Positions 48,901 through 63,900 of a stretch of DNA of 64,000 nt are shown here, piece after piece. The DNA lies in contig CATQJL010000223.1 of the NCBI GenBank assembly GCA_958299035.1, positions 52,248,302 through 52,312,301 on the forward strand, given 5' to 3'. The notes beneath the pieces are model-generated. The model saw nothing but the letters and a program-made list of their open reading frames with translations. It was not told where the DNA came from and did not search any database. Position numbers and translations under genes: made by a program. Positions within the stretch are counted from its first letter, which is position 1. Every line of letters begins with the position of its first letter. The DNA is from Cylicocyclus nassatus (Eukaryota; Nematoda; Chromadorea; Rhabditida; Strongylidae).

Positions 48901-51900
48901 TCGATTGATCCAAATTGGTAGACTTTCTTTGCTCCAAATTTTATGAATTTCTAGACATTTTATGAATTTCTAGACTTTGCAAATCGACAGCCGATTTTAA
49001 GCAAAATGTTTTTTACTGAAGAGGATTTGTATGATGAAAAATTGCGAACTCTATGGTCTTACCGAAAAAAACTGATATGTGATCAAAGACAAAGCTGCGG
49101 GGGCCTTTCTTCGTACAATCACAAATATGACATTCCTCTTTTTAGGAAAAAAAAACTCGCGTTTCCGTGTGCATTATTTTCGAAAAGCTGTGGTTCTATT
49201 ACTTTGAAACACAAAACATAAACTACTTTTACCGAACACTTCAAGAGAAAAGAGGCTTGACCAAATCGTATTGAATAATTTTTGTGCCAGATATGTGATA
49301 AATTTTGTAGGCTTCGCAAAAAATTGCTGTTATATTTGAGCTAAAATATTTTACCACACTCTAAACATTGTTCTGTATAAATAGACTCAATCTTCCACTC
49401 GATTTTTCCTCCGCACTTCAGAAAACCCCTCAGAAATTGAAAAGTCTTTTACTTGATAAAGAAAACACAAAAGGTTTTTTTTTTCGAGGTTCTAGCGCTT
49501 TTCGCTTACAATTAGCCAACAACAGTTTATAAGATAGACTTTCGACCTATCCAGCTAGATTTTGCGGTAAACTAGGATATTTCGTAAAAAAGCTATAATC
49601 TGGTAATCTAACCGATAAAAGCCTCGAATAGCGATCAATATGCTTGACGGTGCTCTAGCGCTTGATCGGCGCTCATAGTGTGAGAAATTCCGGTTTAGTG
49701 CTTTCCGTTAACAAATATGCGATTTTCGCGTGCTACTTGACGATCGCGGCAGCCACGCCCATGTCAAGGCTATTTCTCGTGATGAATTCACACACAAAAC
49801 GATTGCCGTAGACACTACGACGGCGATCGCGGTGATGGATTTGCAGTTGCAATCGCTGTCACGAGATCGTCACGACAAATACGCGAGTCGCGATGTGCTC
49901 TCACCTCGGCCATCGACGGCGCCTCGCATTTTGTCCAGGCGCGACTCGAGCGAGCGCAAATTCGCTTCCATTGCTGGTTTCTCCTAAAAATAGCGTTGAT
50001 TTTTTTTACAATTCATGCCCAACCGCATGTATCGAAGAAAGACCGAGTCAACACCGCTAAGGCGATAACGATCAAATCGATAAGAAAACTTTTTCAATCA
50101 AACTCCCAAAGACGCTTTTCCAACACAGCGCTCCAAGACAAAATATTATATTTCCCCCTCTCCCCATTCTACAGAAGTTCTAAGCAAACATAAGTCAAGA
50201 TTTCTCTTTAGAAAGCACAAAAGATACCTCTTCAAGCAGCGGAACATGTTGTCCGTTTGTTACGAGTCGTCTATGCTCTTTACGAGTTCGATAACGGCTG
50301 AAAAAAAACACGCAACGATAGTGAGATGGATTGTAAAAGTGAAAGATTGGTAGTAGTAGTAAGTTGTTCAGCAGGTTCGTGCATTTGGTGGTACTATTTT
50401 AATAATGTTAGGTTTTTCACCATAACTGGAGAAAGACTATAGTAAAAAAATGGAGACAAAAATCAAGGAAGCGTGTATATCAAGAACAAGGGCGAATGAT
50501 CGTGAAGATTTTTACTGAGCTTTTTTTCCAGAGCTTAATGTAAATGAGAAAAAAAATGATTTTCTACTTACTACAAAAGAAGCTGAAGAAACTAATTAGA
50601 AGCAACATTAATAATTGAGAGTTTCTCGATGATGTAAAAATAGAAAAAAAATTTTCTCTGAAGAAAATGCATTATTGCGTGCGATGCAAAATGCAATTTC
50701 CAGATGTATGCGTCTTTTTACGACAATTTCGGTGAAATATGGATTTATAACTAGGTAATAAAAACAGTTGGATGGAATTGATTGTCACGCACTAATATTT
50801 CAAAAACAGCAGAGAGAATCATTTTAATCCGATTTTCGAAATTTTTCACATTTTCCAGAATGATATATTGTTAAAAACTGTGTGAAATAGTAAACACATT
50901 GGTTACGGAGGTGTGAAACGCGCGAACCTGCTCGACAATCAAACATTTGATGGATGCATCACAAACAAACTCATGCGATAAAACGACATGCTGCCGGAAG
51001 TGTGGCATAAAGACCGTAATGGAATTGGTAAATATTGGTTGAGTGTAGGGGAAAAAACTCGCACCCTTGGAGGCACCAGAGCAGACAACAGCAGAGTAGG
51101 ATTAGTAGTAGGAGCAGCAGGAGCAGGAGCAGGAGCCACCACCACGGCCAGCCCGCTGCGAGGTAGGGAGAGGCTGAAAGAGGGCAGAACTGAGTGCAGG
51201 GCTCCAAACGGTCATGCACCACACCGTGCCGGTTGCTCACGCGGGTGCATGAACTCACTGCGAGAAACAACAAATCCAAATCAGACACGGTAGCAGGAGG
51301 AGCACGGCGAGCAGCGCCGGCAGCAGCCACCACCACGGCACTCGGGCCCACCAGCTACGCACGTCTGCAGAAGAGCGAAGAAGTGATCGCTGCGAACTCA
51401 CCGTCGGGCAGCCAGGCCATCGCAGCGACTGCGAGCGGCGGGTGCGGTGGCAGCGGGTCGTCGACGGGGCCCCGCCGTCGTCGCCACGGCCGCCTCGCCT
51501 GCGTCTCCGCCGCCACCGCCGCCGCCGCGACCACCACGCCCCGCGACGCCACTGCCTCGCGCGCCGTCGCCGACGAACGCCGCTACCTCCTTGGCGTCGC
51601 TACTCGGACTCCTTCCCTTCCCCAAAACAAACTAAGAACCCCATGCCCAACCCCAACTCACCTCTACTCCTTCCTACCACCGGCACACCGGTCACATTCC
51701 ACACCGTGTACACCTCGTAATTGTACTTCTTGCCCTTCACTAGCGGATAGTTCAGATAGCCGCCGATCACTTGCCCATCACCGATGCGCACCTAAAAACA
51801 CTTCTCATAGTTCTCTTGTGTACCTATGAGCCTAATATCACGCCCTACTGACTTCTTAGAAAGTGTTACTGTTGACTTTGTACGGGTTCTAACCGTCGTC

Positions 51901-54900
51901 TACGTGCGATATTTGAAATTAATGTTCTTTGTTTACCTTTCTTGGCTCCGTCAAGGTGTTGATGTCGTAGGAGGCGGCAACGTAATATGGAATTTTCATC
52001 TTGTTTGCAGTGACCTAAAAAGAAGCTTTATAACTCAGGAATTAGCATATTTATTTTATTTACTGGTTGGGACTTTCAATATCCTCCGTTAGCTAGAGTT
52101 TGTTGTAAAATTTTTAGTTGAAAATTTTGCTACTTTATCAGCTTGTCTCTTTGATCACGACATGGGCAACGACTGCCATCGGCACTTTACGAAACCTTTT
52201 GTTCTTGTAATCATAATTTATTTTAGATCCTTGCACATGAGCTCGATTTTCAATAAACAACTCTACAAGCTCTGAATTTCTTATCGATATCAGTTAGAGC
52301 GAAAAAAGGTGTTTGACTGAATGACGCAAATCATCAAAAATTCCAGGCAGAAAAAATTATGGAAATCGCGATGTTGTCAATGGGTTGATTTGTAATTCTT
52401 TCAATTTTTCCTAGCTCAATCTCTACCTACTACTCAACCTCACAATTCAAACTTCAAGTCAAATTCCCAACCTTGTCCGTAAGTTCTGTCCAATTCGACT
52501 CTCCAGGAGGATCTCGTTCGTCGACGACCACATAGTACCGACTGAAACATTTTCAATGTCAATTTTTCGCTCTAATCCACATCGACCCCATTCACTCAGC
52601 AGTATTCACAGGCAAAACTCAACACAGACGGCTGCTGCATCAATCGACACAATCGAGCCAGTTTTCAACGTTTTTTCCAAACTAAATCATCGACGGGCTG
52701 TCGTGGAAAGCGAACGAGAAACGCGCGCTGGCGAACTGGTTCCGGCGCACGAATCGCGCCCCTAACTAGCGCCTATTACTCGAGTAAAGCGTCATCCGAC
52801 GAATCGCGATGACACCTCGATCGCTGCGCGACGCGATAACCTTTTAGCACTCACGTGACGTCTTTTTCTGTAGCTGCGGGGCTTACGTCCACTTCCCACC
52901 ATGATCCCGGACTTCCAATGTTCTCAACCATGTACGGTGGAGGCACAATGCAACAGCTTCGACGGATCTGGAAAAAACTAGTCGTTAGAGGAGGGGGGGA
53001 GGGCAGCAAGGGCAAAAGATTTTTCAAGCGCACCTCCGCTGTTTCTCCGGTGATCACTTTCTTCGGAGCCGATCTCCAATGGTTCCATTCTCCCTCAACT
53101 TTGGCTCGAACCTAGAAGGAATGGACATATAAAAACTATGGCCAACTTCATAAAATCCTTAGTGGCACCAAAATTGGGACGATAACGGCTCTCCACACTA
53201 ATTGATTATTTTTTCTGTAGGGGGGGGGGGAACCAAAGGGGCAGTGATGATTTACAGGGGAACAACAAAAATCCACATGAGCCTCACGCTTTTTATTTTA
53301 CAGAATTTGTGTTAAAAAGATCCTTATTTTTCTTGCATATTTGTAAATCTCCAATAGAAGTGACAATTTTTGCACTTGTGCAGACAAAAGTACGGAGAAT
53401 TTTTTAGCCTATCCTTCTTTTTCCTTTTTATTATTCACCCTCCCTTTTCATTTTCGCCACATGTTTTTCAATCAAGCCCAAGGGCTTAGATAACTCGATT
53501 GCTACCTTGTGTGTAAATTGGCGCAAAAAGATATATGAAGGTTTAAGGTAAGTGCATGTCTAAGTAGTTCAACTCTACCTTTTTTTTGAGATCTCACGAA
53601 AAACGTTCAAAACTGGAAATCGGTTATAAAGCCCTAATCCTGCAATTAGTGAACGAGCGGCTTTGATGTGGTTCACGGTGCCTGTTCATTTTCTTCTAAT
53701 TACATAGTTTCAACTGCGAAAAACAGTTTCTTCTTTTGCTATCCATGAATGTGCTAATTTCACATTCTGATGCTTTTTGACTCGCTCTTCTTTCCCAGCG
53801 CTTAGTCATCCACTCTTTTATGGAGGTCTAGCTTTCGCTGGTTCGTAATGCCATCTCCTTTTCGGAGTTCAAAGTTTTTGGAGGGGATAGATAAGACACT
53901 TTCACTACGGAAGGGCAAACAATGTGCACACAAAGAGCACTTTACGATCTTCGAGCAACCATGTGACTTCTGAGCATATGGTTTGGGACTGGAGACAGTT
54001 AAATAGAGCGTACGAATTGGCAAACAAAAGAAAAGCCATCGTTAAATTCGGAATTCGCTTTTGATTCGAAAACGAGGGAATGAAGAAATTGTAAAAGAAT
54101 TGCTCTCAATTTGCTGACGCTTTGACTGGTTCCCAACGTTTTTTCTAAGTTTTCGTAATATGTTTACAACTTCATGAGTAGGTTCTCCGTTGGTTCAGCT
54201 AATCATGAGGTTGGTCTTTTCAAACGTTCTTTTTTCAAAGTCACACCTTTGGCAGAGGAACGGGCGGTAAGAAGTTCGTCATCAAAAGGAATGTTTGGAA
54301 AATTTTAACTTTTCGAAGAAACTTGATTTCTGAGAATTTTATTTGTGATTTCATTTGTGGTTGCTGTTAGTATAACACATTATTTCACTGTACGTTTGAA
54401 AGAAGAGAATTGTAAAAACTGGGCCTCCAAAACGGGATTCAAATGTAGTCAGAACCATTTCTAAACTTTCATTAGTGAAAGTTAATCAATAATATCATGA
54501 TTCACATCTGGAAAGCCACGCGTTTCTCGCAACGAAAAAAGCACCGAAGATTTTTTTCTCAACCCACAAGTCATTCACTATCTGAACGTTCATGTGACAG
54601 GATAAAAAATCGGTTTCCATTGTGAAAAAATGGACTTATTTTTCTGCGCTCCAGTGGATGCTGCCCTTATCGAAAACACCATAGCCAAAAATAAAGATGT
54701 ACCTGGAAGATGTATTCAGATGGATTGTGTGGTAGATTGAAGACGAGGTAGCATAGTCGACCACAACCATCCTGACAAATTTTTTTTAGAATAACGAATT
54801 TTGGGGGCTTTCCAGCTCAAATTTGAAGAGATTCAAGCAAATGATTACCTTAGGACAAAGAAGTTCTTTGGCCTCTCTGGCAGGTTCTTCGTTCCAGCTG

Positions 54901-57900
54901 GCCTCATTATCTTTCAGGCGGATATATCGGACCTAGAACAATGGGTTTTTTTTGCAGATAAATGCATTTTAGCAAATCACTTGATGGAAGAATGAGACAC
55001 ACTAAATTTCTTGACAAGATAGATCTATAGAATCAGAAATGTTTTTTTGCAGAGTTACCAATTTTTACGAGACCAAGTCAAAAACCCTTTCTTTTCCTTT
55101 TTAGACAAGCGCAATCCAAAATTTTCACAAATTTATGTCAGAAATCTTCTTACGTTCTTGCTTCAGAACTTTAGTGTTTTAACAATTATGTCAGAACATT
55201 CTTCCCTTGTTTCAAAAGTTGGCAAATTTTCCATGGAGTCATGTCAGAAACGCTTTTTTACGCTTTCGCTACAGAAGTCACCCACACTATATAAACTCAA
55301 GTCAAAACCGTTTGTTCTTCCTTTTTTTCGAGGATGTAGATCTATGTGGAACCCTTTTTTCAAAGTCTTACCTGATAATCCGATGCCATGTTCAACTCCA
55401 CTGGTTCCCAGCTCATCGAAACGGCATAATTGGTCTTATCGCATTGCTTCAAATTTTTCACAAGGAACCAGCCGGGTGGTAGAGTGGCATAAGCTCCCCA
55501 TGCAACCTCATTGTGGTCCTTAGGTTTAAGGGTTACATTATAGACCGTGCTAGGATGGAGTCCACGGATGACATAGTCAGATTCCCAAGGTTCAACTTCG
55601 AAAGTCTTCACTTGGTTGATGCGAACGTTCTTGTAGACAGAATGGAGTGAACGAGCGGTAAGCTGAAAGGAAAAATCGGTCTGAGCTAAAAGTTACCCAA
55701 AACATTAAAAGTTACCACATAGCCGTTATGACTACGTCCCCATACTGGCTCCCATTCCACATGTAGAGTCGTAGGTGTCCTAAAGCGATAAAACATTGTA
55801 AACAAAGTGTCCACTAAAAGTGTTTGCTTACCTGTTTAGCAGACGAATAATGTGTCTTTGTCCAGGCGCTAATGTGCTGTATGTTCCCCATAGAACATGA
55901 CCGTAACCGGAGTTGGTACCAGCTTGGACGGTAATGTTGTAGACAGTTTCCGGGTTGAGACCTTCGAATTTAATGGAGTTTCCAGGAACCGGCACAGTGT
56001 AGTTCTTTTTCGGGCCTGTCACACCGGTACGAGGATCGAATGGAGCGATTGTCACTCTGAAAAAGAGGCTCTAAATGCTTGACCACTTAAAAGCTGTCAG
56101 GGAGAATCCAAGTACGGAGGTTTTTTTGTGAAGCCGTTAAAAAGGCCGCAACAGGCCAGTGTCCAAGCTATAAGGTCAAAATTCAGCTCCAAACATTCGC
56201 CCATACCGTACTTGAGGGCACCTCAAGCTATGGATTACGGTAGCGAGTAAGAACGTGGAATCAAATATTTGGGCCATTAATCATTTTTATGAGCTGCAGT
56301 TTGAGCACTGGTTTAGTTAAGGCTTTCTCCACTTTCCACATGAAACACTTCCTTCCAATGCAAAAAAAAATTGTATAAAAATCTCTGTAATCCGCTCGAA
56401 ATCAAATTGCCCAAAATTTCATATTTTACCTATAATGGGTTAGCAGTTCCCTCTGTTCAACGTCAAAGATCTCTGGTGGTTCCCAGTCAACGTGCAGCAT
56501 TGTATCTGACTTCTCAATCAGATGCAAATCAGTTGGAGCCGGTAACCAAGTGAGCAGACCCTCAGCTGAAAAAAATATATCGATAATTTCTCTGGAAACG
56601 GCAGAAAATAACCAAAATAAACTTACCAAAGTCCGTAGTGGCAAATACAGAAGAGATAAACCATAGCTTATTTCCACCGGAAAGACCTTGAACAGTGACG
56701 TTGTATTGGGTCACAGGCTCGAGTTGCCTGCAAGTGAAACATTCAGCAATTTTTCTAAATTTTAGCAATTTTATTAGTAGTAACTAAAAAATGAAGGCAG
56801 CCGAGGGCTAAAAAGAGAAAACAGCGTTCAGTGTTTTGCAAAAATCGTGATAGGGAGTCCGGTACGAAACCAGGCTGTAATCTACAACTACGAGCTTTAC
56901 ACACGCCAAATGTACTATAGTGATTATCCCACAAAAACTCTAAAAAATCGTGTTTTATGAATGGCTACACGCAAAGGACAACTGCATGATTGTGATGACG
57001 TTTTTTTTTTCGTAGACTTTGGTATGAAAGATCCAGCTTTAGCCTCAAAACCTTGGGTTAATATTACCTGAAATGGTAATCAGTCTGCGAACCGGGCGCG
57101 GTAAACATCTTTGGATTTTGATCGATATCGCTAGCCACAGAGATGAAGAGCTGAAAAAAATATTTAACAAGCATAGAAAAGGAGAAAAAATTTCCCACAA
57201 CCCACTTGATAGTTGTCAATCTTGTCCCCAATTACAGCTGGAGGGGTCCATTTGACCTTGAGATTGTCATGACCAGCTGAAAGCAGTTTCAAACTGCCAC
57301 CAAGTAGCTCATTGTCGTCTTTTCTAGTTGTTGAGAAGTAATCGCTCGACCATTCTCCCCACGTTCCCGATGCAGACTGTCCCTGAAAATTGACAGTAAG
57401 TCAAGATTAACCATCTGGGAGAAATTCGAAAGGGTTTGCGCAAGGTTACCTGCACAGCAAATCTGTAGGTGGTAGATGGTTGAAGATTCTTGGCAGTTGT
57501 ACAGAGGTTGGCACCAGTAATGATAGGGCTCTTATATCCAGAACAGGACAACTCATCTCCGGAAAGTTCGAATTCGGTAGGGTTTGAGTCATCAGCTCTG
57601 AAAAAATTTTTGACTTTAAGGGAAGGCGAAAGCCCACAAATGAATTTACCTGGGACTGTATCTAACGCGGTAAGCGGTGACAACGGCCTTTTCCGGGTAA
57701 GGAGGTAACCAGGTAAGCTGAATGGCATTACTCCTAGTCTGTACAGCTGTTAGCTCTCGTGGAGGACCAAGTTCAGATCCAGTTGTGCGAATCTCCAAAG
57801 GATCAGACCATGGACCTGGTCCTTCACCTGTGTAAGCACGAACCTGTAAAGCATTGGTATTTCGCTTGAGACTTGGTGTGGTAGACGGTAACCTTACCTT

Positions 57901-60900
57901 CATTCTATACAACGATCCAGGCTGAAGCTGATCAATGATGGTGTTGGTTCTTGGCGTGACACCCTCTCTGGTGCCTTCATTCCACTCGTCCATTCCAACC
58001 AGCTCAAATTCGTACTGGGTAACGTTTCCATTCTGGTGGATGCATTCTGGAGCATCCCATTTGAATCCCAGCTCGGAATCTTTCCTGACAGTAGACTGCA
58101 AGTTCATGGGAGGTCCAGTAGGGACGTCGTTCTTTGTCTTGAAAGTTCTGACAGTCTTTGGAGCAACGATAGAGGAATGGAGTGATGGAGGACGACGAGG
58201 AGTGACAGTTACCTAAAAGCAGAATTCACACAATTAGCACAATTATCAGGACACCTCCCAGAAGATCACACTTACCTCGTAGACACTTCCAGGAGCCAAA
58301 TCTTCCAATGGGACCTGCTTTTCTTGTATGTTCAACTTGGTGATAGGTTCATGTGATCCAGTAGGACTCTCACTACATCCACCCAGCTGTTTCAGTTTGT
58401 AGGTAATGTCTACTCCATAATTCCATTTCTGATCCTTGTCCGGCAAATCCCAGGTTACGAGCGCTTCCCGAGGTCCTTTCGGCTCAACAGTGACGAACAA
58501 CTCTCCGGGCAGAGATTGCGTGACAAGGGTAGCCTTCTCACTCCATCTGCTAGTCTGCGGCTTTCCACCATCTTCAACGGTCTGCGTCTTCATTTTCACT
58601 TCCCATCGTGTGCCAGGCATTGTTGGCACGATCATTTCACTGGGACCATCGACGGGTACCTATAGAAGAAGTGGTTACGAGAAAAACTCTTTTTGTACAA
58701 AAAAAGGGGCTTACCGTCCATGTTCCACGAGATGTTGTGTTCACATAGTCAATGATAAACTCGACATCGTCACATCTCCAGGTGTCTTCCTCTGGTGGAG
58801 TCCAGGTGATCTGAAATACAGTTCTTTGAACTTTTTTGGTTATGGAGAGAGGAACAGCTACCCGAAGACGGATGACCGCCTTTTCACATACCTTCATGGT
58901 TTGGAAGTCAACACTTTCAAGCTTCACGTTGCTTGGAGGCTGTTCAGGACGCCCACAACTTGTCATAGCCTTCGTTTCAGGACCAGGAGCTCCACGTTTG
59001 TCATTCTTGCCAACAACCTGAAGCAGCATTAACTTTTATTTTCCCAAATGCTACAAATAATTTTGAATACCTTCAATCTGAAGAAGTAGTTGGTAGCCGT
59101 TTCCAGGTTCCTGACGTTGACCTTATAGTCATTCGTGCTCTTACGATGTTTGATTACACCGTTGTACTCCTGCCAATCATCATCATCTTCAGATTTGTAC
59201 TCGAGCACATAACCGACGACGTGAGCGGCCTGATCTTGAGGAATTCCTTCAAATCGGAGGGTAATCGCATCAGGCTTGGTGTCGATCACTTCTAGTTCGC
59301 GTTCAAGCACAGGAATCTGTTGCTGTTCTGTTCGTGCACTGAGCGGTTCTGACCAGTCTGACCAAGCACCTCCTTCAGTGTGAGCAGCGACGTCGATCTC
59401 GTAGTCTTGTTCGGGTTCGAGGTCATGAACTCGGAAGCAAAGTCGGTTCCTCTTGGCAGCGTCGGAACACTCTAGACGCTCGGCCTCAACTCTGACTTCT
59501 TTGTAGTTCAGCTGTCCAGAAGGAGTGTGCCGAATACGGTAGTAGTCTAGGTTTCCATGAGGTGGAGTTGGTGCTTCAAACGAGATCTCGACTGCATGTG
59601 GAAACGATGCCTCTTCCTGAAGGCCTGTTGGCGCTGGAGGCGCTGCTGGATGGGTGGTGAATCGTACCCATTCGGAAAATGGACCCTCTCCCACAGCGTT
59701 GCTGGCACGTACACGAATCCTGTACTCATTGTAGGGGACGAGATTGTTCAGTGTGAGCCTCTCATTCGAATTTGAGGCCGTGACATTCTCACCCCACTGG
59801 TCGACGCTTTGCAGCTCGTAGTCGTAGCCAGTGATCTTGCCATTGCGGAGTTCGCAGTCCGGTTGGGACCAGGTGACATCGGCTCGGGTTGAGGTGACGG
59901 ATCCGACACGGACGTTATTTGGTGGTCCAGTCGGTGCGGCCTCTTCAGTTGTGACCATCACCGTCTTAGACTGCGGACCAGCCTGGGAGGTGTGGGCGAT
60001 GACATGAACTTCGTAGGTGGAATCTGGCAGAAGACCATCGAGAACTTGTGTTTCGCTTCGTACATGTTTCTCGATGGGAGTTGAACTTCTGGGACCACAT
60101 TCTCCCATTGATTTGAGGTTGTACACAAGCGTATAGCCTGTGATGACCCCGTTGGGATTAGCTGGAGGTCTCCAGGTAACTTCACTCGAAGTGGGTCCCG
60201 TTGGGATGGCTGTTAGGTCAGTAACAGCACCAGGTGCACCTTCTGGCGTAGTGAGTTCCAGTTCGTTACTCCATGCTGATGCTCCAGCATCGTTTTCAGT
60301 GCGAATGCGGACCTTCCACTTGGTGTTCGATGGTGAGTCGAAGACATGCTCGATTGCAGAGCTTGGCAGATCTAGCTGCTGACGAGGCTGCGTTCCATTG
60401 ATGTACTCGATCTTGTAACGAATATTCGAGCACAGCCAAGAGCCCTTCACTGGAGCTTGCCAGCTGACTCGGACCTGCATATTTGAAGGCGATGCAAGGT
60501 TGACATTCGAAGGTGGGGACGTCGGAGGAGCACAACCAGTTCGACCTTGAGCTTCAGGAGATGCACCACCTACGCGCTGCTTGTCATCGACAACCTTGAC
60601 TCGAACGAAGTACAAGGTGTCAGAATCGAGACCAGTCAACTTCTTGAGATATGTCCTCTTCACTGCATCATGTGGGATAACACCACCAATCTCTTGCCAG
60701 ACTGGAGTATCTGAGTTCCTAATTTCAATGATATATCCCTTCACTCTGTTCTGCGAGTCCGAGACTCCATTCCACTGCACGTCAAGCGCAGAAGCGCCAT
60801 CTGGTGTGACAGTAGGAGCAGAGACAACAATCGGAATGACAAAGTGATCAGTCGAATAGCGGGTCCAAATTTCTCTTCCGAAGCCACGCTTTGATCCAGC

Positions 60901-63900
60901 TGCGATGGATACATTGTAGGAGGTTTCTGGCTTGAGATTGTCAAACAGGTAAGTGAGAGTTGGGTGATCAACGAGGTGACTTTGTCTCTCATCTCTGGGA
61001 TCATCAAGGGAGACGATTGAGACGCGATATTGGCTGATGTGGCCCTTGGGGTCGATTGGAGGTACCCAGCGGATGTGAAGAGAGTGGTCGGTCTTCTCAA
61101 TCAGATGAATGGCTCGTGGAGCATCTGGAAGGATCTGTAGGGTGTTGGCGATGACCAGAGATGACCATGGACCGTAGCTTCCTAGAAGTGTTGAGGTTAT
61201 CTTGATTAGATTGTAAAAACCTCAAGCAGGGTAGAGTACCTCCTTCGATTCTGGTGGCAACTTGGACCTTGTACTGATTTCCTGGTTCAAGTCCGGTAAC
61301 GTTATAGCAAAATCTAAATATCGCAGAGTCTCTCTTTTTAATAAAGCAAAATGTCGCTCGTTTTCATAGTTTTTTTTTCAAGTTCTTTTCTTTGTCAAGG
61401 TTTTTAAAACCCACCTTGGACTTTCCGATGGACATTGCAGCTCTGGATCCTTAACTCCATGCTGCTTCTCGATCCATTTATCTGCACCCAAAAGTTGATA
61501 ACGAATTTTATAAGCGTCATGAGGTCCGTAAGGTGGATAAGGTGGCAACCATGACACCATGAAGAAGTCAGTTCCTTCCTGGGCAACGACCAGATCTTGT
61601 GGTGGTAGAGGAGCACTGGCTTTGGATGTCATTGCATCCAGGTTTTCAGTGTTCGGGCCTCCTCCAATGCTGTTGTAAGCTCTGACACGCATCACGTATT
61701 TAGTGTAGGGTGTTAGGCCATCGATGGTAATCTTCGTGTCGGAAGTGTTGGCAATTTGACGTTCGAGTTTAGCCCAGTCATCCTAAAAGATTAAAACGTT
61801 CTGCAATGACAAAAAGTGGAAAAATTAGAGCACTCACTTGACCAAGAATCTCATACTCATAATTGACAATGTGGCCATGTCGCTGTGAGCAATCCACCGG
61901 CTCCCACTGGAATGACAACGAACGTTCCAAGGCATAGGTTAGTTCCAGATTTAGGGGTGGTGACGATGGTGGCTGCTGCTCCGTTGAAACTTCCTTCATC
62001 TCTTCCGGACCAAGTTCAGTCGTACGAGCACGAACACGAACCTACAAAGGAATACTGGTATAAATTTTTGGGGTTAGAAGGAGTAACCAACCTCATAGAG
62101 GGAGTACGGTAGAAGACCCGTGATGGTGTAGTCAAGATCTTTATGGTTGTAGACGGTAACAAAATCTCGGGACACATCGCGGGGTTCCTCTTCTGGGCAT
62201 GCGAGACGATGTTTGAGTCTGGAAAAATGTAAGTCCATCAGATTTTATACTTTTTTCACCCTAAGAATAGGTCTGCCTTGCTCCGCCCCTTCAAATAGTG
62301 TTTTATAGGAACATACCTGTAGCTGATGTCATAACCGACAATCGTTCCTCTTTGTACAAGTGGTGCTAGCCATTGCACATGCACTTCGTTGGGGGATAGC
62401 GCCTTGACGCGCAAGTCGCGCACGGATCCGGGTGCTCCTTGACGAGTTGTCACCGCTTGTTCAGCAGACCAGCGACTGAATAACGGGGGATATGATAAAG
62501 TATAACTACATCTCATAGAGAAATTGACCTTGATCCAACTTGATTTGTGGCTCTCAGCTTGATCACCCAACGTTGGTTAGGTTCAGCTGGGAAGGTGTAC
62601 TCGGTCTGATCTCCAGGAACAGGTAGGATCTGCAATGGAGGAATTCACAATCAGATACTCCGCAAATGTCCACACATCTAATCCTACCTTTTCAGGTTCG
62701 TTTCCGATGCGATAGCTAATCTCAACATTCATCTGATCACACATCCAGGTATCTTTAGCTGGTCGAGACCATGATACGCGTACTTCGTTGGTAGATGGAG
62801 CATCGACACGGATGCCCTGGGATGTATTATAAAACAGCCCTTAAACTGTCGAATTTTTTTGTACCTGTGGTGGATTCGCTGGAGGACTGCACTTGGTACG
62901 CGCTCGCACTTCCGGTGACGGATTCGACTGCTCATTCTGCTGCGAGGTAACCCTAACTCTGAGGTCCACAACGTTGTTGGTGGGTAATCCGTCGACGGTG
63001 GCGGTGTACGTCGTTTGCGATGGATGAGCCGGTATACGACGGGGGTACTGCTGCCAGGCACCGCCTTCTAGGCGATACTCGACGATGAAACCGCCAGCTT
63101 CGCGATTTCTGCTATCCCATTCGATTGTGACTGAAGTGGCTTCTTCAGCAATGACACGAGGTGCGATGGCTAGTGCTGTCAATGGGGCAGCGTCTGTCCA
63201 CATGGTTACTGTTGTACCCTGAAATTTTCGGATTTTAAATCGTCAAGCTAGAATCGGAAGGGTAAGGGAGTTTACCAACCCCACAAAGTTCCGTATCTGT
63301 GGCTGCTTGTACCGTCACATTGTATTGGGTACGAGGTCGAAGACCATCAACTCTGAATTAGAGGATCAAATCCTTTAGATTTTTTTGCTGATTTTGGAAT
63401 ACTGTAGATACTTGAAGTGTATTTTACCTGTACTGATAAGTCGCCCGATCAACATTGAATGTTTGGGGCCTCGATGAACCATCGACAGGCTCGATATGGA
63501 GACGGAACGATGACACACGGTTACGGTCTGTCGGTCTCACCGTCCATGAGATGGCCAGCGAGCTCTCCGTACCACCGATTTTGTCGATGGTCAGGATTTG
63601 TACGGCTTCATCGGTGACCCTGGTTCTTTCTGGCTGGGACCACTGTGACCAACCGCCATCTCTAACGTGGGCTGCGACCTGAATAAAGGTAGGTATTCCG
63701 AGATGGGCAGGATTTGTAGAAGGAAACGGACTTGGAAGTCATAGGTATGCTCCGGTTTCAGGTTATCAATCCTTCCACAATGCAATCGTGTCCCAGGTGG
63801 TGTAACCGGCAGTTGTTGTCGTTCTAGCACTCTTGGCTGGCATGGACTGACTGCTGGGAATTGCCGCTCCTGCAAATATAATTCTTTACTAAAAAAAGGA

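Larger units (their letters stand above)
42928..50297 (-). other. let-805: LET-805-like gene: cytoplasmic tail exons
   Basis: Exons 50228-50297, 49905-49983, 45576-45720, 45424-45526, 44029-44175, 43759-43873, 43586-43698, 43418-43511 and 42928-43301 (stop TAA at 42928). The tail starts with a basic stop-transfer stretch (RYRTRKEHRR). Next come repeats of F-x-x-G-Y/F-x-x-G-x-K (DFEDGYMKGYKDA, RFHEGYVKGL, YSSGFMQGYKDG, DFKQGYVDGFKEG). Then a coiled-coil-like segment (LQQSLTELTERLTSLEKTKG), and an R/S/Y-rich end closing in NYDYGE. The 4.2-kb intron between 45720 and 49905 holds two hAT-type elements. Confidence 0.82.

Noticed and set aside
50939..51351. Long minus-strand frames with a poly-leucine stretch as a separate gene
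   Set aside because: The hydrophobic part is the transmembrane exon of the LET-805-like gene; the rest is intron.
51194..51829. 211-codon + strand frame
   Set aside because: It lies in GC-rich repetitive intron DNA antisense to the LET-805-like exons; openness is due to composition.
58436..59032. 198-codon + strand frame
   Set aside because: Antisense shadow of three well-supported fibronectin III exons on the minus strand.
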